Of a stretch of 8,538 bases of DNA, positions 5,052 to 8,538 are shown one piece after another; the first letter of the stretch is position 1, and each line of letters starts with the position of its first letter. The stretch covers positions 1 to 8,538 of the forward strand of contig SCUR01000608.1 in the NCBI GenBank assembly GCA_004297235.1, in the 5' to 3' direction. The notes under the pieces were generated by a model, which saw only the letters and a list, made by a program, of their open reading frames with translations, had not been told where the DNA came from and ran no database searches. The position numbers and the translations under genes are program-made. This stretch comes from Candidatus Manganitrophaceae bacterium. Lineage in GTDB: Bacteria > Nitrospirota > Nitrospiria > SBBL01 > Manganitrophaceae.

Positions 5052-8000
5052 GTGCGAACCCTGTCATGCGACATTGTGCGGTTACCTCCTTGCTCTTGTG
5101 CGTTTTTCAATGCGTTGCCCGCTTGGATGATCATTTTCTCGGCGCTGTCGGCGTCGTCAAAGAAGGTGGAGGTGCCGATGCTGACCGTGACCATCTCGAG
5201 GGTTTGTTTTCCGGGGATGGAGAAGTCGTATGATTCCACCAGCCGCCGTATTTTTTCTGCGGCCATTTTGGCCGAGTCGCGCGTGGTTTCCGGCATCAGG
5301 AGCACGAACGTGCTTCCGCCGGCCCGGCAGAGCGGGTTGGACGCGCGGGTGTTTCTCCGGTAGAGGACGGCGAGCTCGCGGAGGACATGATTTCCGGCCT
5401 CCGTGCCGTAGCGGCGGTTGAAAACCCGGAACCGATCGACATTGGAGATCAAGATGGAGAAGGGGCGCTTGTAGCGGAAGGCCCGGTTGACTTCGTCCGC
5501 AAGACGGTGATTCAAGTAGCGTTCGTTGTAGAGTCCGGTGAGGCCGTCGATCATCTTTGCCTTGTCGGGATAAAGCTTTTCGAATTTCCGGACTTCCTGA
5601 ATCAATGTTTCCTTGAGGGAAGGATTTTTATAGATGATCTCCCGCACCTGTCCGTCCAAAATCTGTTTTTCTTCCGTGGTCAGCTCTCTCGAAGCAAAGA
5701 GAATGATCGGGATGTTCCTGGCGGTCGGGTGCTGCTTCAGCCGATGAATGGTCTCGATGCCGGAGATGTTCTGCAGCATCAGGTCGAGCAGAATCAGGTC
5801 CGGCTGGATCTCCACCGCCAGCGCGATCCCCTCTTCCCCGCCGTTGGCCTTAATGACGCCGAAGCGCTCTTCATCGAGGATCGACCCGATCTGCTCCATC
5901 ACGACGGTATCCTGCTCGATTACGAGAAAGTTGATCGGCTTGCGGACGACCGACTGGGTGATGCTGTACTTCTTGAGGCTGTCGATCAGTCCCTTGCGAT
6001 TGATCGGCTTGGTAAAGTAGTCGACCGCTCCCAGGCTGAATCCGAGGGTCGGATTCTCCACGATCGAAACAATGATGACCGGGATATCTTTGGTGGCGGG
6101 GAGGGTTTTTAACTTTTTCAGCACCTCCCATCCGTCGATCCGCGGCAGCATAATGTCGAGCGTGATGGCGAACGGCCTCATCTCCTGCGCCTTCTCGATG
6201 GCGTCCTGCCCGTCGTAAGCGTGCTCGACGGCGTAGCCCTCCTGGGTCAGATAGAGGGCCAGCAGTTTTGCGACGGCGGGATCGTCTTCGACGACGAGAA
6301 TGCGGGGCCGATCCTCGTCTCGATGTTCCGAACGGTTCTCAAAAGCGGTGGCGAGAGGAGAGGTCACGTCGGTCTTGCTTCGCATTTCTGCGGTGCTGAA
6401 GGTCTGGAGAGTGGGCTGTCGGATGTCCCGCTCCTCCGGGGTGGGAACCAAAACCTTGAAAGTGCTCCCCACGCCCGATTGGCTCTCCACGCTGATTTCG
6501 CCGCCGAGGATGTCGACGAACCGCTTGGTGATCGCCAGCCCGAGCCCCGTTCCGGGATAGTCCCGCGTGTAGGAGCCGTCGATCTGCTGAAACTCGTCGA
6601 AAATTTTGCTAAGGGCATGGGGCGGAATGCCGATCCCGGTATCTCGCACCGACATCTCGATCGCCTTGGCCCGTCCGAGGCGGCCGGACCGAACCTGGAG
6701 CTGAATGGCGCCCTTGGCCGGCGTAAACTTGACGGCATTCCCGAGAAGGTTGAGCAGGATCTGCTTCATTTTCCCTTCATCGGTATAGATCATGTCGAGA
6801 CCGTCGTCGATCGAGAGATCGAAATGGAGCCCCTTTTTATAGGTCATCGGAATGATCGTCTGCTGGATGGTTTCAAGCAGGGCGCGAAGGCTGAAGGGGT
6901 GAGGGTGAACCTCCATCCTTCCCGCCTTGATCTTCGAAAGGTCCAGGATGTTGTTGATGATCTCCAACAGATGTTGTCCGCTGGTGTTCATGTTTCGGAC
7001 ATACGACTCCTGATCCGGGGTCAGATCTCCGGCCAGACGATCGAGCAGGATCTCCGAGAAACCGATGATCGAGGTGAGCGGGGTGCGCAGCTCGTGCGAG
7101 ATATTCGAGAGGAACTCCGACTTGACCCGGTCCATTTCCATCAGTTTCTCGACCGTCTCCTGCTCTTTTTGGTAAAGATGGGCATTTTCCACCGCGGTCC
7201 CCACCTGGTTCCCGATGGAGGAGAGCAGTTGCAGGTCTTGCGCGGTAAAGGTCCGGGCCGTCCGGCTCCCGAGGGTGAAGGCTCCGATGATTTTGTTTTT
7301 CGACTGGATGGGAAATGCAATGAGGGTCTGATATCCGGCGCTCATGAGCGGACTGGTCACGTCGGATGCGCGGGTTTCTTCCAAGATGACGGGAGCCCGG
7401 GTGTCGATCACCTCCATCGAAGCGAGACGGTTGCCGCCGCTGTGGAGCTGGTCCAGTAAATCCGGAGAGAGGCCGAAATGGCTCTTCATGAGCAGGCGGC
7501 TTTCCTTGAGATCCAGGATTTCGACATAGCCCGATTCGAAGCCGGTCACCTCGATGACTTTTTCAAGGGTAGTATCCAAAAGTCCCTGCAGTTCCAGAGA
7601 TTGGTTGGCGGTGGCGGCGATTTGATTGATGGCTTGAAGCTCGCGCGTTCGAGCCAGGACTTTGTGTTCCAGCGTCGCGTACGATTCCGACAGCTTTTCC
7701 GCCATCTCATTGAATTTGTCGGCCAACGCTTCAATTTCATCATCGGTCTTGACCTGAAGGCGATAACCGAGATCGCCTTTCCGAATATGCTCGGCTCCCT
7801 CATGGAGAAGCAGCAGCGGGCGGACGAGCTTGCCGGCGACCACGAAGCCGATGGCCCCGGTCAGTCCGACCAAAAGAGATCCGTAAGTGAAGACGGTCCG
7901 GATGAGCGATTGCACCGGCTCGTAGGTTTCTTTCGGCTCTTGCCGGATGAAGCTGTGCCACTGTTTCCCCCCTTGGGAAGAAACCAATTGGTTGACCGCC

Positions 8001-8538
8001 GATACCGGCGCAAACCCGACGAGCGAGTTTGTTCCGCCGTGGCCGTCGTTGTGCGCGGTGACCCAACCGGATTGATCCGCGGTGATTCTCTCCAACAGGG
8101 CGGGATCGGCGACATGGCTTCCGGTCGGTAGAATGGGGCAGATGAGGACGACGCCCGCCGAGTCGATGAGCATCGCATGTCCGGTGGAGCCGAACCGAAT
8201 GGGATAAATGAACGGTTGTAAGAAGGCTTTCAGGTGGAGGGACGCTTTTAAGATTCCTAGAAATCGCCCGGTTCCCTTATGAAGGACCGGCAGGGCGATG
8301 TCGAAGAGAAAGTCGGACGCGTTCTGAGCGTCTTGATAGATTCCTCCAATGTAAACCGCCCCCTTTTCTCCCCGAGAGCTTTCTTTCCACCAGGTCTCCT
8401 CCCCGACGAAGGAGTGCGTTTCGGCCGCCTCCGAAGAGGAGGCGATTCGGAGACCGACGTTGTTGGTAATGACCACCGATTGAAGATACGATTGACTTTC
8501 CGGAAGACGGATCGCACGATCGAGGAAAGCCGAAGATA
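5048..8538 (-). CDS. Hybrid sensor kinase, Cache-HAMP-GAF-HisKA-HATPase-REC-REC-degenerate GGDEF, N-terminus off window
   Basis: The frame stays open to the window edge, so the start and first membrane helix are missing; a GTG at 8476 is not a likely start. Residues below are numbered from that codon. A Cache-type periplasmic sensor (to about 185) precedes a TM (about 192-214), HAMP (to about 265), a coiled coil and a GAF domain (about 295-432). The kinase core follows: His461 in SNISHELRTPL, Asn580 in LLNLLGNAVKFT, DTGIGIP and GTGLGLAI. Receiver 1 has E730/D731/D732, Asp774 and Lys823. Receiver 2 has Asp898 and Lys950 but a Gln in its acidic pocket. The final GGDEF domain (about 978-1130) is degenerate: GGSTF at 5306-5320, metal Asp replaced by Asn1012, the GD after the GH-type motif changed to GN, and the inhibitory RxxD changed to RASN. 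It is probably a kinase with two receivers whose GGDEF serves binding or dimerisation, not c-di-GMP synthesis. The ligand is unknown. Confidence 0.92.
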   Translation of the reverse strand, partial: SSAFLDRAIRLPESQSYLQSVVITNNVGLRIASSSEAAETHSFVGEETWWKESSRGEKGAVYIGGIYQDAQNASDFLFDIALPVLHKGTGRFLGILKASLHLKAFLQPFIYPIRFGSTGHAMLIDSAGVVLICPILPTGSHVADPALLERITADQSGWVTAHNDGHGGTNSLVGFAPVSAVNQLVSSQGGKQWHSFIRQEPKETYEPVQSLIRTVFTYGSLLVGLTGAIGFVVAGKLVRPLLLLHEGAEHIRKGDLGYRLQVKTDDEIEALADKFNEMAEKLSESYATLEHKVLARTRELQAINQIAATANQSLELQGLLDTTLEKVIEVTGFESGYVEILDLKESRLLMKSHFGLSPDLLDQLHSGGNRLASMEVIDTRAPVILEETRASDVTSPLMSAGYQTLIAFPIQSKNKIIGAFTLGSRTARTFTAQDLQLLSSIGNQVGTAVENAHLYQKEQETVEKLMEMDRVKSEFLSNISHELRTPLTSIIGFSEILLDRLAGDLTPDQESYVRNMNTSGQHLLEIINNILDLSKIKAGRMEVHPHPFSLRALLETIQQTIIPMTYKKGLHFDLSIDDGLDMIYTDEGKMKQILLNLLGNAVKFTPAKGAIQLQVRSGRLGRAKAIEMSVRDTGIGIPPHALSKIFDEFQQIDGSYTRDYPGTGLGLAITKRFVDILGGEISVESQSGVGSTFKVLVPTPEERDIRQPTLQTFSTAEMRSKTDVTSPLATAFENRSEHRDEDRPRILVVEDDPAVAKLLALYLTQEGYAVEHAYDGQDAIEKAQEMRPFAITLDIMLPRIDGWEVLKKLKTLPATKDIPVIIVSIVENPTLGFSLGAVDYFTKPINRKGLIDSLKKYSITQSVVRKPINFLVIEQDTVVMEQIGSILDEERFGVIKANGGEEGIALAVEIQPDLILLDLMLQNISGIETIHRLKQHPTARNIPIILFASRELTTEEKQILDGQVREIIYKNPSLKETLIQEVRKFEKLYPDKAKMIDGLTGLYNERYLNHRLADEVNRAFRYKRPFSILISNVDRFRVFNRRYGTEAGNHVLRELAVLYRRNTRASNPLCRAGGSTFVLLMPETTRDSAKMAAEKIRRLVESYDFSIPGKQTLEMVTVSIGTSTFFDDADSAEKMIIQAGNALKNAQEQGGNRTMSHDRVRT
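5084..5091 (-). promoter_or_regulatory. Strong internal ribosome binding site near the 3' end of the hybrid kinase gene
   Basis: The minus strand reads AAGGAGGT, nine bases before an in-frame ATG at 5074. Translation from there gives only MSHDRVRT and stops at 5048 on the ATGA shared with the receiver gene. It is the best ribosome binding site in this unit and probably feeds ribosomes to the receiver start by termination-re-initiation. Confidence 0.55.

Noticed and set aside
5048..5543. Active diguanylate cyclase domain
   Set aside because: Key metal- and substrate-binding residues and the inhibitory-site Asp are replaced, so only the fold can be claimed.
6221..7459. Plus-strand open frame (412 codons) opposite the hybrid kinase
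   Set aside because: It mirrors the HATPase, HisKA and GAF coding region and its composition follows from the codon bias of that gene; no motif and no ribosome site of note.
1..8538. Mobile element, phage, CRISPR or toxin-antitoxin content
   Set aside because: No transposase, integrase, repeat-spacer array or small paired genes were seen; all coding space is taken by recognisable cytochrome, signalling and YajQ genes.

Overview
The window reads as chromosomal DNA from a GC-rich Gram-negative bacterium with a periplasm: it has c-type cytochromes with export signals, a b561-type membrane cytochrome and Cache-type sensor kinases. The phylum cannot be fixed from sequence alone. My best guess is Nitrospirota or a proteobacterial relative, with low confidence. 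There are no transposases, phage genes, CRISPR repeats, tRNA or rRNA genes. Gene density is very high, and the longest stretch without a gene is the roughly 190 bases at 4475-4661.

Positions 1-3967 (plus strand) hold a tightly packed, probably single operon: a cytochrome b561 truncated by the window edge, an oxygen-binding SHP-type cytochrome c (DUF1924), a membrane-anchored diheme cytochrome c (DHC), a periplasmic PepSY protein, an OmpR-type response regulator and a PhoQ-like sensor histidine kinase. Neighbouring genes overlap or sit within a few bases, except for a 33-base gap before DHC. The likely logic is quinol -> b561 -> DHC -> SHP electron transfer at the membrane and periplasm. The PepSY/regulator/kinase trio would sense an envelope or redox condition and control the cluster. 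The electron path b/DHC/SHP is known for this family; the regulatory link is inferred from gene order.

Positions 3980-4474 (minus strand) encode a YajQ-family nucleotide/c-di-GMP-binding protein that converges on the kinase gene with only 12 bases between the stops. It has its own sigma70-like promoter, which overlaps a dyad. A near-perfect 23-base palindrome separates it from the next gene.

Positions 4662-8538 (minus strand) hold a second signalling unit: a very large hybrid kinase (Cache-TM-HAMP-GAF-HisKA-HATPase-REC-REC-GGDEF, N-terminus off the window) followed by a stand-alone CheY-like receiver through an ATGA overlap. The GGDEF domain has lost almost every catalytic residue (GGSTF, plus several Asp->Asn changes) and is very probably not a diguanylate cyclase. 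A strong ribosome binding site inside the last codons of the hybrid kinase gene drives an in-frame eight-codon mini-ORF. That mini-ORF stops exactly on the start of the receiver gene, an arrangement that suggests translational re-initiation.

The most interesting points are the SHP cytochrome cluster with its dedicated PepSY/two-component module, the degenerate GGDEF on a double-receiver hybrid kinase, the mini-ORF junction, and a repeat-like hairpin built into the first codons of the DHC gene.
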